Shown here: one piece after another, positions 18,381 to 28,730 of the stretch
Layout: the number at the start of each line of letters is the position of its first letter
Numbering within the stretch: the first letter of the stretch is position 1
Assembly: GCF_964056675.1 (NCBI RefSeq)
Contig: NZ_OZ060371.1
Location: 372,001 to 436,000 of the forward strand
Direction of reading: 5' to 3'
DNA length: 64,000 bases
Source of the DNA: Buchnera aphidicola (Anoecia corni)
GTDB lineage: Bacteria; Pseudomonadota; Gammaproteobacteria; Enterobacterales; Enterobacteriaceae
Position numbers and translations under genes: made by a program
Notes under the pieces: generated by a model
The model's input: the letters and a program-made list of their open reading frames with translations, nothing else
Databases searched by the model: none
What the model was told of the DNA's origin: nothing

Positions 18381-18690
18381 AATACTTATTTTATTTATTT
18401 TATCATGTAAAAAGATTTATTTAGTTAATTTTAAATAAATTTTAAGTTTATTAATAATAGTATTATTTAAAATATTTTTTTAAAATTATTTCTATCACAA
18501 CTAAATTTTTTTTTTCATTTTTATTTAATATTTTAAAATTTATGCGAAAAATCGTATTTTTATATGAATAAAAAGATAAATTATAATAAATTTATTTAGT
18601 GTATATTTACATAAATAATATCTATTTATTAAAGAAAAATATTACTACACATACATATATAGTTTGTGATTAATCGAACAGTAACTAACT

Positions 18691-18742
18691 AGATTGATAC
18701 GTTTTAAATTTGATTAATTAAAAGAAAATCAAACATCAATCT
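18691..18742. repeat. Nested inverted repeat in the glnS-eno spacer
   Basis: Outer arms AGATTGAT (18691-18698) and ATCAATCT (18735-18742), and inner arms TTTGATT (18709-18715) and AATCAAA (18727-18733), are both perfect. Together they can fold as a two-part stem with an internal bulge. It lies 310 bp after glnS and has no U-run. It may be a relic terminator or a structured RNA element. Confidence 0.35.
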
Positions 18743-19185
18743 TGTACAATATCGCATTTAGTTGTTCACTTAAAAAAATATATATAATTATTAATATTTA
18801 GTAAGAAAGAATATAAAAAATATTTTTTTTTTAAAATTGCGATAAAACATTTTGTTTAAATCACAAATAAATTATATGTTTAGTCATGTTATATATTTAA
18901 TATTTAAGAATTAACAATTTAATAAAAAAACACATGATTTTTTTAATTTTTTAATAAATTGCATTGCTTAAATTTCAATTGTTACTAATATAATGAATAT
19001 TCATTCTATTAATAATTTAATAAATATAAATAAATCTTAATATTTTATTATTAAACTAAATATATAGTAATATTGATTAATATTTTTTTGTATAAAAATA
19101 TATATAGATTTAAAAAAATGTGCATGTTATTAAAATATTGTTTATATGTTATACATTTATATATACAATAAATATTGCAGTAAAA

Positions 19186-19203
19186 ACTACTACTAGTAGT
19201 AGT
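19186..19203. repeat. 18-bp perfect palindrome, ACTACTACT/AGTAGTAGT
   Basis: Three ACT triplets followed directly by three AGT triplets make an uninterrupted 18-bp palindrome 260 bp upstream of eno. It has six G/C bases in a neighbourhood of almost pure A and T. It could be an operator or a replication-slippage product. No binding protein can be named. Confidence 0.5.
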
Positions 19204-19463
19204 ATGTTACAAATAAAAAAATGTCAATGAACAATTAATTATTTACAAATATAAATATAACAAAAATTACACATCATTTATTAATATTAAAATTACTTTA
19301 TGTTATTTTTTTCATACAAATGATTTTTATTCAAAATAAGCATATGAGATATTAATTCTATTAATAATACAGTTAAAGTAGTTTATTTAAGCTTATATCT
19401 TTCATAAAAAAATATATATGCACCGTTTTATATACAAAAAAAATTATTTTATAGGAAACAATA

Positions 19464-20750
19464 ATGTCAAAAATTAAAAAAATAATTTCTAGAGAAATAA
19501 TTGATTCCAGAGGATACCCGACTGTTGAAACGGATGTTTATTTACAAGATGGTACTTTTGGAAGAGCATCATGTCCATCAGGAGCTTCAAAAGGAAAACA
19601 AGAAGCAGTAGAGTTAAGGGATAATGATCTTTTAAGATTTTGTGGAAAAGGAGTAAAAAAATCTGTTCATTTAATTAATAATGATTTTAATAATCTTTTA
19701 AAAAATTATGATTGTACTGATCAAAACAAAATAGATTTAGCTATGATAAATTTTGATGGGACTGAAAATAAATCTAATTTGGGAGCGAATAGTATTCTAT
19801 CTATTTCTTTAGCAGTAGCAAAAGCTGCATCAAAATATAAAAAGATACCTTTTTTTCAATATATTGCTGAAATAAATAATACAGATAATAAACTATCTAT
19901 GCCGATTCCAATGATTAATATAATTAATGGAGGAAAACATGCAAATAATAATTTAGATATACAAGAATTCATGATTCGTCCTATAGGAGTAAAAACTATT
20001 AAAGAATCTATAGAAATAGGAGCAAAAATATTTCATTCTTTAGGAAAAATTTTAACAAGAAAAGGAATGAGTACTGCAGTAGGAGATGAAGGAGGATATG
20101 CTCCTAATTTAAAAAACAACGAAGAAGCTTTGCAATTAATTAAAGAATCTATAGAAAATTCTGGCTATATTTTAGGAGAAAATATTTCAATAGCTATTGA
20201 TTGTGCTGCTTCTGAATTATTTTCTTCTAAAGAAAAAAAATATGTTTTAGACAACAAAAATAAAAAATTTACATATAAAGAATTTACTAATTATCTAGAA
20301 GAATTATCTGATAAATATTTTATATCTTCGATAGAAGATGGACAGCATGAATCAGATTGGAATGGTTTTAAATATCAAACTGAAAAATTAGGAAAAAAAA
20401 TACAAATAGTAGGAGATGATTTATTTGTTACTAACTCTAACTTGTTAAAAAAAGGAATAAAAAATAACATTGCTAATGCTATTTTAATAAAACCTAATCA
20501 AATTGGGACATTAACTGAAACATTGCAAACTATTAAAATAGCACAAAAAGCAAATTATAAGGTGATTATTTCACATAGATCGGGTGAAACTGAAGATGTG
20601 ACTATTGCAGATTTGTCTGTTGGAACTAATGCTGGGCAAATTAAAACTGGGTCTATGAGCAGAACAGAAAGAGTAGCAAAATATAATCAATTAATAAGAA
20701 TTGAAGAATTAATAGAGAAAAATTTGACTCCTTTATGTTCTTTTGTTTAA
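19464..20750 (+). CDS. eno: Enolase
   Basis: Converts 2-phosphoglycerate to phosphoenolpyruvate and, in E. coli, is part of the RNA degradosome; 428 residues (E. coli 432). It starts [22 protein letters not shown]. Catalytic and metal sites are visible: [55 protein letters not shown], the catalytic Lys in [10 protein letters not shown] and [16 protein letters not shown] precedes the ATG. Both long flanking spacers suggest its former neighbours are gone. A good terminator follows. Confidence 0.98.
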   Translation: MSKIKKIISREIIDSRGYPTVETDVYLQDGTFGRASCPSGASKGKQEAVELRDNDLLRFCGKGVKKSVHLINNDFNNLLKNYDCTDQNKIDLAMINFDGTENKSNLGANSILSISLAVAKAASKYKKIPFFQYIAEINNTDNKLSMPIPMINIINGGKHANNNLDIQEFMIRPIGVKTIKESIEIGAKIFHSLGKILTRKGMSTAVGDEGGYAPNLKNNEEALQLIKESIENSGYILGENISIAIDCAASELFSSKEKKYVLDNKNKKFTYKEFTNYLEELSDKYFISSIEDGQHESDWNGFKYQTEKLGKKIQIVGDDLFVTNSNLLKKGIKNNIANAILIKPNQIGTLTETLQTIKIAQKANYKVIISHRSGETEDVTIADLSVGTNAGQIKTGSMSRTERVAKYNQLIRIEELIEKNLTPLCSFV

Positions 20751-20861
20751 GTAAATTATTTTAATTAATAAAAAATTAATTGCATAAATCTTATCTTTTA
20801 GATATAAAATATTCATATATTAAATAAAATATTAAATATTATCTATCAATTTTTTTACACA

Positions 20862-20889
20862 TGTTGTATTAGTAATTTCTAATACAACA
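20862..20889 (+). terminator. eno: Rho-independent terminator of eno
   Basis: A perfect 11-bp inverted repeat, TGTTGTATTAG at 20862-20872 and CTAATACAACA at 20879-20889, with a 6-base loop, followed by AAATTTTT. It starts 112 bp after the eno stop. It is one of the best-formed terminators in the window. Confidence 0.75.
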
Positions 20890-20938
20890 AAATTTTTACT
20901 TTATAAATATAAAAATACTAATAATTATTATTAAGATG

Positions 20939-20975
20939 CTTTTGTACAAAAATGTTATTTATTTTTGTATAAAAG
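20939..20975. repeat. Second hairpin downstream of eno
   Basis: CTTTTGTACAAAAA (20939-20952) pairs with TTTTTGTATAAAAG (20962-20975) over 14 positions with one G-U, around a 9-base loop. Its mirror-like U-rich arms could stop transcription from either side. It may be a leftover terminator of a lost gene or the distal terminator of mutS, 380 bp away. Confidence 0.45.
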
Positions 20976-21354
20976 TGAAAATAAACTTTATTAATTTTTA
21001 ATTTTAAAATGCTAAAAGTATTAAATATATATTTAAATTTGCAAAAATACAAAATCAAATTGGTTAAATATAAATTTAATTCACTCTTTTAAACAAATAA
21101 TTTTGTAATTTGTTAATAAATATATTAAACATTGTTTATTTATAAATTTTTTTTATTCATATCTAAGATAGAATACGTAATTACCGATATAAAATTAAAA
21201 TTGTTTACTGGAATTAATATTCTTAGTGAAAAATGTGCTATTTAATTTGTATTATACGTTTGAATAGATTTAGATCTTATTCACATAATAATTTGAAATA
21301 CAACAATTAAAATTTAAATTAGTTTAATTTTATTAAAAATAAAATGCTTTTTAT

Positions 21355-23868
21355 TTAATTTATTAAAATTTTTTTTAAAAAATTAAGCACTATTAATGAT
21401 TTTAAAGGTTTTATTTTATTAAAGTTAATTTTCTTTATTAATTTAATTGCCTTTATAATAGGTAATTTTTGTTCTTTATGGATTTGTTTTAATTTTTTTT
21501 TAGCATTTAAGACGACTTTTTTAGGAAATCCAGATAGTAAAGCTACTGACAAACCATAGCTTTTTTCTGTAAATCCTTTTTTTAAAACATAATTAAAAAA
21601 AATTTCATTATTTTTAAACAAAGAATCAAAATAAATATTTTTTATATTTTTATATTTTTTTTCCAAATCTGACAATTCAGAATAATGAGTAGAAAAAAGA
21701 GTCATGCATTTTATATCTTTAGCTAAATTTTTAGCACAAGACCAAGCTAAAGATAATCCGTCTTGCGGTGAAGTACCTCTTCCTAATTCATCTATGATAA
21801 CTAGACTATTTGATGTAGCATGATTTAAAATATAAGCAGTTTCTAACATTTCCATCATAAACGTTGATTTTCCAGAATACAAATCATCATGAGCTCCAAT
21901 ACGAGTAAATATTTTATCAATAGGACCAATTGATGCTTTTGTAGCTGGAACATAACTTCCAATATAAGACAAAATTACTATAATTGCTATTTGGCGCATA
22001 TAAGTACTTTTTCCACCCATATTAGGACCTGTAATTATCGACATTCTTTTTTTTGAAGATAAATAAGTTGAGTTAGGAATGAAACTTTTCTCTTTTGCTA
22101 ACTCAACTATTGGATGTCTTCCATTAATTATACTAATACCATAATTTTTTGTTAAAGTAGGGCAAACATAATTTAAATTAATTGCTATTTTTGCAAAGTT
22201 ATTTAATACATCTAATTCTGCAATAGAATAAGAAGTTTTTTTTAATTTTTCTAAAAACGGAGTGATTTTATGTAATATACTTAAATATATTTCTTTTTCA
22301 ATATCAATAGAAATAGTCTTTGCATATAAAATTTTTTCTTGATAATTTTCTATTTCAGGTATTATATATCTTTCTGTATGTTTTAAAGTTTGTTTTCGGA
22401 AATAATTATTAGGAATTAAACAACTATCTTTTTTGTTTACTTGTAAATAATATCCAATAATTTTATTAAATCCTATTTTTAAGGAATTCGCTCCAATTTT
22501 TTTTTTTTGTTTAAGTTCAATTTTTTTTAAGTAGCTTAAAGAATCGTGAGCTATTTCTCGCCATCGATCAAGTTTTTTGCTAAATCCAGTAGCAATAACA
22601 TTACCATAATTTATATAATAAGATGGCATAGGTTGAATAGCATTGTGTAAAAGTGTATTTAAACTTTTGCATAAATGTATTTTATTGTTTAAACGAATTA
22701 AATTTTTTTCTAATATTTTAGAGAGAAGTATTTTTAATTTTGGTAATAATGATAATAAATTTCTTAAATTTACCAAATCTTTTGGAATAGATTGGTTTAA
22801 TGATATACGAGTTATTATTCTTTCTAAATCATGAAATTTTTCTAAAATAGAAGTTATTTTCTGATAGTTTTTTAACAAAATAGTTACACTATTTTGTCTA
22901 TTAACAATTTCGCTTGTATTACATATGGGAGAAACAAGCCATCTCTTTAACAATCTACTGCCCATCAATGTAGATGTTTTATTTATTAAAGACAACAAAG
23001 AACCATTTTTATTAGAAATATTTTTACTTTCATTAATTTCTAAATTTTTTCTAGTAGAAAGATTCATATATATATATATATGTTTATTTTTTATTTTTAA
23101 ATTTTGAATATGAGATGGAATATTTTTTTTTATATATTTTACATATTGTAAAATACTACCTGCTGCTCGAACTCCTAATTTTTTTGTTTTGAGTTTACTT
23201 TTTTGTTTTTTATTACTTAAAAAATGTGAAATAAGTACTTGATATGATTTTTTCAAATTAAAATTTGATATAGATCTTTTTTGTATTCCTATTCTTTTAT
23301 TAAATAAAAACGAATAAGCAAAATTTTTTGGTAGTAAAATTTCTTCTGGATTAGTTTTTTCTATTTCTGACATTAAATCGTTTATATGATTAAATTCTAA
23401 AATTTCTAATTTTCCTAAACATAAATTCAAGCTAGAATATCCAAAAGAATTATCTTTTTCAAAAATAGATACTAATAAATTATCTTTTTTTCCATTTAAT
23501 AATTCTTCATTAACTACAGTTCCAGGTGTAATAACTTGTACAATTTTTCGTGGTATAAGACTGTTATTAAATAATTTATTGTTAACTTGATCACAAATTA
23601 CAATAGATTTTCCTAATTTTAGCAACTTCTTACAATAATAATTTATTTTTTGACATGGAAAACCTGCCATTGGAACAACTTTTTTTGCAGAAAAGCCTTT
23701 TTTAGTCAAAACAATTTTTAATATTGATGTTGCAATTTTCGCATCTTCGTAAAAAAGTTCATAAAAATCACCTATTTGAAAAAATAAAAACATATTAGGG
23801 TATAATTTTTTTATTGATAAATACTGTTGAATTATTGGAGTATGTCTATAACAATTTGTATTTAGCAT
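21355..23868 (-). CDS. mutS: DNA mismatch repair protein MutS
   Basis: Recognises mismatches and recruits MutL; 837 residues (E. coli 853). The mismatch-reading motif is in FFQIGDFYELFYEDA (F-x-E), the connector and lever domains follow, and the ABC ATPase has TGPNMGGKSTYMRQ (Walker A), STFMMEMLETAYIL, DELGRGTSPQDGLS (Walker B) and STHYSEL. The C-terminal part is short and basic, and I see no QMSLL-like beta-clamp peptide or tetramerisation tail. Several long A/T tracts stay in frame. It is read leftwards, divergent from polA. Confidence 0.96.
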   Translation of the reverse strand: MLNTNCYRHTPIIQQYLSIKKLYPNMFLFFQIGDFYELFYEDAKIATSILKIVLTKKGFSAKKVVPMAGFPCQKINYYCKKLLKLGKSIVICDQVNNKLFNNSLIPRKIVQVITPGTVVNEELLNGKKDNLLVSIFEKDNSFGYSSLNLCLGKLEILEFNHINDLMSEIEKTNPEEILLPKNFAYSFLFNKRIGIQKRSISNFNLKKSYQVLISHFLSNKKQKSKLKTKKLGVRAAGSILQYVKYIKKNIPSHIQNLKIKNKHIYIYMNLSTRKNLEINESKNISNKNGSLLSLINKTSTLMGSRLLKRWLVSPICNTSEIVNRQNSVTILLKNYQKITSILEKFHDLERIITRISLNQSIPKDLVNLRNLLSLLPKLKILLSKILEKNLIRLNNKIHLCKSLNTLLHNAIQPMPSYYINYGNVIATGFSKKLDRWREIAHDSLSYLKKIELKQKKKIGANSLKIGFNKIIGYYLQVNKKDSCLIPNNYFRKQTLKHTERYIIPEIENYQEKILYAKTISIDIEKEIYLSILHKITPFLEKLKKTSYSIAELDVLNNFAKIAINLNYVCPTLTKNYGISIINGRHPIVELAKEKSFIPNSTYLSSKKRMSIITGPNMGGKSTYMRQIAIIVILSYIGSYVPATKASIGPIDKIFTRIGAHDDLYSGKSTFMMEMLETAYILNHATSNSLVIIDELGRGTSPQDGLSLAWSCAKNLAKDIKCMTLFSTHYSELSDLEKKYKNIKNIYFDSLFKNNEIFFNYVLKKGFTEKSYGLSVALLSGFPKKVVLNAKKKLKQIHKEQKLPIIKAIKLIKKINFNKIKPLKSLIVLNFLKKILIN

Positions 23869-24790
23869 GAATATTCCATATTGATAAATTTAAAAACTTT
23901 AATAGTTGTTATAAAAAAAAATATCAAATGATAAAATCAAATGAATGTGTCTATATTAGTTAAAAACTAGATATAAAACTTGTTATAAATATATATTTAC
24001 ATTGTAAATTCATTTAAATATATATATTTAATATATATAAAAAATTTAGTAAATGTTTACAACAATGAATAAAACACTACAAAATTGTATGTATGTATCT
24101 TTAGCAATAACTAAATTTAAATTTTAAAATTATGAGTATAAATACCTTTTGTAAATGAAAATTATTTTAAACTAGTAATAGTTTAAATTTCATTTTCTTA
24201 TTATCTTATTTATTAAATAAATAAGTTATATTTGTTAATTTATCTATTTTGTGTAATTTTAAAGTTTTTATTTAATAACAAAAAAAAAATAATTTAAAAT
24301 TAATAAATGTAACTTTTGTTAATTAATTATTTTAAATTGAAAATATCGTGTATAACAATCGCGTTTAGTAAATATTTTATATATATATATAAAATATACT
24401 TGGTATAAAAGATAAAAATAAATTGTTAGTTAAAAATTTTAATACATTTTTTAAAATTAAGTGTTTTTTATTTAACATTTTACATTTTTTAACAATATTT
24501 CATAACAATACTACCAGCGTTGTTTAAAAAAAATAAAAAAATGCATTTTACAAATAGTTACTTATTATCCTAGAGAATTAATTTTAAATTAAATATACAA
24601 ATTATAAATTAAGTATTTTCAATTAAAACAAATTTAATTCAATAATATTTGTTAGTGTAATCAAAAAAATGTAATTATAAAATTATCTTGTAAAACTTAA
24701 TTATTTATATAATTTTATAATATTTTATATGTATAAATGTAAAATATGTAAATTATTCATTCATATATATTTTAATAATGGAATGCTGGA
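23869..24790. other. 922-bp divergent spacer mutS/polA
   Basis: No gene, no RNA and no convincing coding remnant. It should hold the two outward promoters. A small self-complementary A/T stretch at 24205-24225 (CTTATTTATT/AATAAATAAG) is low-complexity and not informative. A slightly GC-richer patch near 24511-24530 is too short to interpret. Confidence 0.5.
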
Positions 24791-27559
24791 ATGAAAAACA
24801 TACATCAAAAAAATATAATTTTAGTAGATGGAACGTCTTGTTTATATCGGGCATATTATGCTTTTCCATTTTTTTTTAATTCAAAAGGACAGCCATCAGG
24901 AGCTATTTATGGAGTATTAAATATAATTCGAAGTTTATTTTTAAATTATGATCCATATACAATGATCATTATTTTTGATTCTTCTAAAAAAAACTTTCGT
25001 AAAAAATTATATAAAAACTATAAGAAAAATAGATCATCTATGCCTGAAAATTTAAAAATTCAAATTGATCCTTTGTATCAAGTTATTGAATATCTTGGTA
25101 TTCCTTTAATAATTGAATCTAACGTAGAAGCAGATGATGTTATTGGAACATTATCAAAATTAGCAGAACAAAAAAATTTTTCTGTTCTTATTAGTAGTAC
25201 TGATAAAGATATGGCTCAATTAGTTAATAAAAATATTTCGATTATAGATAACTCAAAAAAGTGTATTTTAGGACCTAAAGAAATAAAAAAAAAATATGGC
25301 GTTAAAGCAGAATATATAAACCATTTTTTAGCGTTAACAGGAGATGTTTCAGACAATGTTCCTGGAGTTTTGGGAATAGGAAAAAAAACAGCATTGATAT
25401 TAATAAATAGATTTGGAAGTATTAAAAATATTTATAAAAACCTTAAGAAAATTCAAGAACTATCATTAAGAGGGAAAGTTAGAATTCAAAAAAATTTAAA
25501 AAAATATCAAAAAAATGCTTTTTTATCACTTAAATTAACAACAATTAAACTAAATGTTTCTTTGAAAGAAAATATAGAAAATATGTTATTATTAAAACCA
25601 AAAATTAACTTATTATTACATTTTTTTCATTACTATGAATTTAATTATTTTTATAAATTGTTTTTAATTAATGAATGGTTTTTTCCAAAAAATCATAATT
25701 TTATCGTGAAAAAAAAAGAAAAATATAAAAAATATGAAAAAAATTATTATAATAATATGATTTTAGATAAAAAAAATTTTAAATTATGGTTAAATGAATT
25801 TAAAGAAAACAAGAAATTTTCATTTTTTTTTGATATTTACTATATAAACGAAACAATTTTTAATATTAATGGAATAGTACTTTCTGCAGAAAAAAATAAA
25901 TTCTGTTATTTAGTTTTTAAAACTAATAAATTAAATATTATTAGTAATCTTAATATAAATGTGGTTTTTAAAAAATTGAAAATCATGTTTGAAGATCCAA
26001 ACGTTGTAAAAATAACAGAAAACTTAAAATTACAATATTTTATTTTGTTTTTTTTAAAAATAAAAATATGTAATAGATATTTTGATACTATGTTAGAGTT
26101 ATATTTATTTAAATATAATAAATTATCATATGATAATACAAACGTTTTTATTATAAACAATATTTTTAAGTATTCTAAATATGAAAAACTATTAGAAAAT
26201 TCAAATTCGTTAATAAACTCAAATAAAACTTACTCTAGTAAAATCACATCAATAGACCATATAAAAAAAATTATAAAAAAAAGTTATTTTATTTTCAAAA
26301 CTCATATGCATATATTGCCTTTAATAAAAAAAAATAAAGTTATGTTTAATTTATATAAGAACATTGATTTACCATTAGTAAAAACGCTTTTTAAAATGGA
26401 GTTGAATGGGGTTTTAATAGACTGTAATTTACTAAAATCATTTTCTAAAAATATAACTAAAAAACTAATTAAACTAGAAAAAAAAGCTTATATTCATTCT
26501 GGAACAATATTTAACTTATCATCTACAAAGCAAATTCAAGAAATTTTTTTTAAAAAAAAACTATTTGTTGCAAAAAAAAATAAAAAATTTTCTACTAATA
26601 AAAAAGTATTGTTAACATTATCTAAATATGATCCTCTTCCTCAGATTATATTAAAATACCGTAGTTTACGAAAATTGCAATCTACTTATATAAACAAGCT
26701 ACCTAAAATGGTTAGAAAAGATTCAAAAAGAATACATACTTCTTATTATCAAACTATTACAAATACTGGAAGATTATCTTCAAAAAATCCTAATTTACAG
26801 AACATTCCGATCGATAAAAAAAATAAAAAAAATATTCGAACAGCATTTATAGCACCAAAAAATTTTGTAATAATGAGTGCTGATTATTCGCAAATAGAAT
26901 TAAGAATCATAGCTCATTTATCAAATGATAAAGCTTTAGTTCATGCTTTTAATACTGGGAAAGACATACATAGTATAACTGCATCAGATTTATTTCATGT
27001 AAACGTTAGTTCAGTAACGTTTGAGCAAAGAAAAATAGCTAAAACAATTAATTTTTCTGTAATATATGGAATTAGTGCTTTTGGATTAGCACAAAAACTA
27101 GATATTGAAATTACTGCTGCTGAAAAATATATTCATTTATATTTTAAAAAATATAGTGGAGTACATAAATATATAGAAAAAATTAAAATTATTGCAGCGA
27201 AAAAAGGTTATGTAAGAACTATAGATAAACGAAAGCTATATATCCGAAACATACAATCTAATAATAAAAATTATCAAAAAGCTGCTGAAAGAGTTGCTGT
27301 AAATGCTCCTATTCAAGGTACAGCAGCAGACATTATAAAAAAAGCTATGATATATGTTAATAATGATTTAGAACAATATTTTTTAAAACATGCAGGAATG
27401 ATCATGCAAGTTCATGATGAACTAGTATTTGAAATAAGAAAAGAAAAATCTTTTGATATTGCTAAACGTATACAAAAAATTATGGAATCATGTGTACATT
27501 TAAATGTACCTTTAAAAGTTAACATAAAAATAGGAAAAAATTGGAATGCAGTGATGTGA
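24791..27559 (+). CDS. polA: DNA polymerase I, full length, proofreading site lost
   Basis: Removes RNA primers and fills gaps in replication and repair; 922 residues (E. coli 928). The 5'-3' nuclease domain (1-about 260) keeps VDGTSCLYRAY, VEADDVIGT, STDKDMAQL and TGDVSDNVPG. The middle 3'-5' exonuclease domain is eroded: of the four E. coli acidic residues D355 survives (D348), E357 is Tyr350, D424 is Gln415, and the D501 region is not recognisable. The polymerase domain is intact: SADYSQIELR (motif A), RKIAKTINFSVIYG (B), QVHDELVFE (C). It ends with UGA. The copy recalled for Aphidinae Buchnera is the exonuclease domain alone. Confidence 0.97.
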   Translation: MKNIHQKNIILVDGTSCLYRAYYAFPFFFNSKGQPSGAIYGVLNIIRSLFLNYDPYTMIIIFDSSKKNFRKKLYKNYKKNRSSMPENLKIQIDPLYQVIEYLGIPLIIESNVEADDVIGTLSKLAEQKNFSVLISSTDKDMAQLVNKNISIIDNSKKCILGPKEIKKKYGVKAEYINHFLALTGDVSDNVPGVLGIGKKTALILINRFGSIKNIYKNLKKIQELSLRGKVRIQKNLKKYQKNAFLSLKLTTIKLNVSLKENIENMLLLKPKINLLLHFFHYYEFNYFYKLFLINEWFFPKNHNFIVKKKEKYKKYEKNYYNNMILDKKNFKLWLNEFKENKKFSFFFDIYYINETIFNINGIVLSAEKNKFCYLVFKTNKLNIISNLNINVVFKKLKIMFEDPNVVKITENLKLQYFILFFLKIKICNRYFDTMLELYLFKYNKLSYDNTNVFIINNIFKYSKYEKLLENSNSLINSNKTYSSKITSIDHIKKIIKKSYFIFKTHMHILPLIKKNKVMFNLYKNIDLPLVKTLFKMELNGVLIDCNLLKSFSKNITKKLIKLEKKAYIHSGTIFNLSSTKQIQEIFFKKKLFVAKKNKKFSTNKKVLLTLSKYDPLPQIILKYRSLRKLQSTYINKLPKMVRKDSKRIHTSYYQTITNTGRLSSKNPNLQNIPIDKKNKKNIRTAFIAPKNFVIMSADYSQIELRIIAHLSNDKALVHAFNTGKDIHSITASDLFHVNVSSVTFEQRKIAKTINFSVIYGISAFGLAQKLDIEITAAEKYIHLYFKKYSGVHKYIEKIKIIAAKKGYVRTIDKRKLYIRNIQSNNKNYQKAAERVAVNAPIQGTAADIIKKAMIYVNNDLEQYFLKHAGMIMQVHDELVFEIRKEKSFDIAKRIQKIMESCVHLNVPLKVNIKIGKNWNAVM

Positions 27560-27712
27560 AAAAATTTATATTCAAAAATTTAGTATGTTTTATAATTTAA
27601 AATACTTTTATACGATTAATAATCGCTTAAATTAACATTATTTATATTTTATATTAAACATTTAACATAAATTTTTATTCCAAATATCATTAGAATTAAA
27701 TAATTTTATTGT

Positions 27713-28339
27713 TTAAATTTTTCTACGATTTTGGTGCCAATAATATATTTTTCTTTTTAAATAATCAATACCTGTTTTTTTTAAAGCAGAAAATGTAATT
27801 ATATCTATGTTATTATGTTTTACAGATAGTTTTTCTTTTACTTGCAATATTTTTATTTTTTGAGAATTTAATGCAATCTTATCTGATTTATTCAACAGAA
27901 CTAATACAGGAATATTATTTTCACAAGCTTTTTTTATAAAAAATAAATCAAAAGTTTTTAATGGATGCCTAATATCCATAATGTTAATTAAACCTTTTAA
28001 ATTTTTATTAGTTTTAATATACTTAGTAAGTTCTAATTTTAGTTTATTTTTTATTTTTTTTTGAATAGTTGAATAACCATATCCAGGAAAATCTACTAAT
28101 TTCAAATTAGTTGATACTTGAAAAAAATTAATTGTTTTTGTACTTCCTGGAGTTTTTCCAATACGAGCTAAATTTTTTCTGTTTATTAATGCATTTATTG
28201 AACTAGATTTTCCTGAATTTGAATAACCAAAAAACGCGATTTCCGTCCAAGAATTTAAATACTTTAAAGGCACTTTTAATGCACTAGTTAAAAATTTTGT
28301 ATTTTCATATTTATAATTCATTGCTTGTACCCTTATCAA
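27713..28339 (-). CDS. engB: Ribosome biogenesis GTPase EngB (YihA/YsxC)
   Basis: Essential small GTPase acting late in 50S assembly; 208 residues (E. coli 210). Motifs: P-loop GYSNSGKSS, switch region STKTINFFQV, DFPGYGYS (G3), LLNKSDKI (G4) and the final FSALKKTGID (G5). It is read leftwards and converges on polA, as in E. coli. The 153-bp spacer has no sign of the spf small RNA found at that spot in E. coli. Confidence 0.96.
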   Translation of the reverse strand: MIRVQAMNYKYENTKFLTSALKVPLKYLNSWTEIAFFGYSNSGKSSSINALINRKNLARIGKTPGSTKTINFFQVSTNLKLVDFPGYGYSTIQKKIKNKLKLELTKYIKTNKNLKGLINIMDIRHPLKTFDLFFIKKACENNIPVLVLLNKSDKIALNSQKIKILQVKEKLSVKHNNIDIITFSALKKTGIDYLKRKIYYWHQNRRKI

Positions 28340-28730
28340 AGTAATGTCATAACTGTTTATAACAAAAATTTACTTTTTAAAACAAACCATTATATTATAA
28401 ATAAAAAATCATTTTTAATATAAGAATATTTTTTTTAAAAAATATTTTTTACATTATATAAGTAATTATTTATATATGTTTTTATTTATAAAAATTTTCA
28501 ATTGAATACATTATTTTATAAGTTTTCTTTTAACTCAAAGTGCTATATATACAAAAAATATAGTTCTAAATAATTATTATTATACAACAGGTATTTAAAT
28601 ATTAATTTTATAAAAAATCAAAAAAAATATTGTTTCAAATTCAATATTTAGAATAAATATTTAAAAATTTGTCAATTACATAATTTATTTAATTTATAAA
28701 AAATCTAATTTTACATTATTTTGAGAAAAT
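28340..28730. other. Divergent spacer engB/typA
   Basis: 391 bp of A+T-rich DNA between divergent genes, without ORF or clear secondary structure. In E. coli glnALG lie in this interval; nothing resembling them remains here. Both promoters should be inside. Confidence 0.45.

Larger units (their letters stand above)
18381..19463. other. 1.08-kb empty spacer glnS-eno (pyrG expected here in relatives)
   Basis: No ORF longer than a few dozen codons and no recognisable coding remnant. In E. coli eno follows pyrG directly, and other Buchnera have pyrG between glnS and eno, so this looks like an eroded pyrG site. It contains a nested inverted repeat (18691-18742) and an 18-bp perfect palindrome (19186-19203). 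The eno promoter should be in the right part. Confidence 0.6.
20751..21354. other. 604-bp spacer eno-mutS (gene-rich interval in relatives)
   Basis: No gene. It holds the eno terminator (20862-20889) and a second long hairpin (20939-20975). In E. coli the interval between eno and mutS contains cysJIH, cysDNC, ftsB, ispD, ispF and others, and some Buchnera keep a cys block here. All of it is missing at this place. No coding remnant was recognised. Confidence 0.6.

Noticed and set aside
24205..24225. Palindromic CTTATTTATT/AATAAATAAG before polA
   Set aside because: Low-complexity A/T sequence; no positional or compositional support for function.
27560..27712. Possible spf (Spot 42) RNA between polA and engB
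   Set aside because: The position matches E. coli, but no structured or GC-richer stretch is present.
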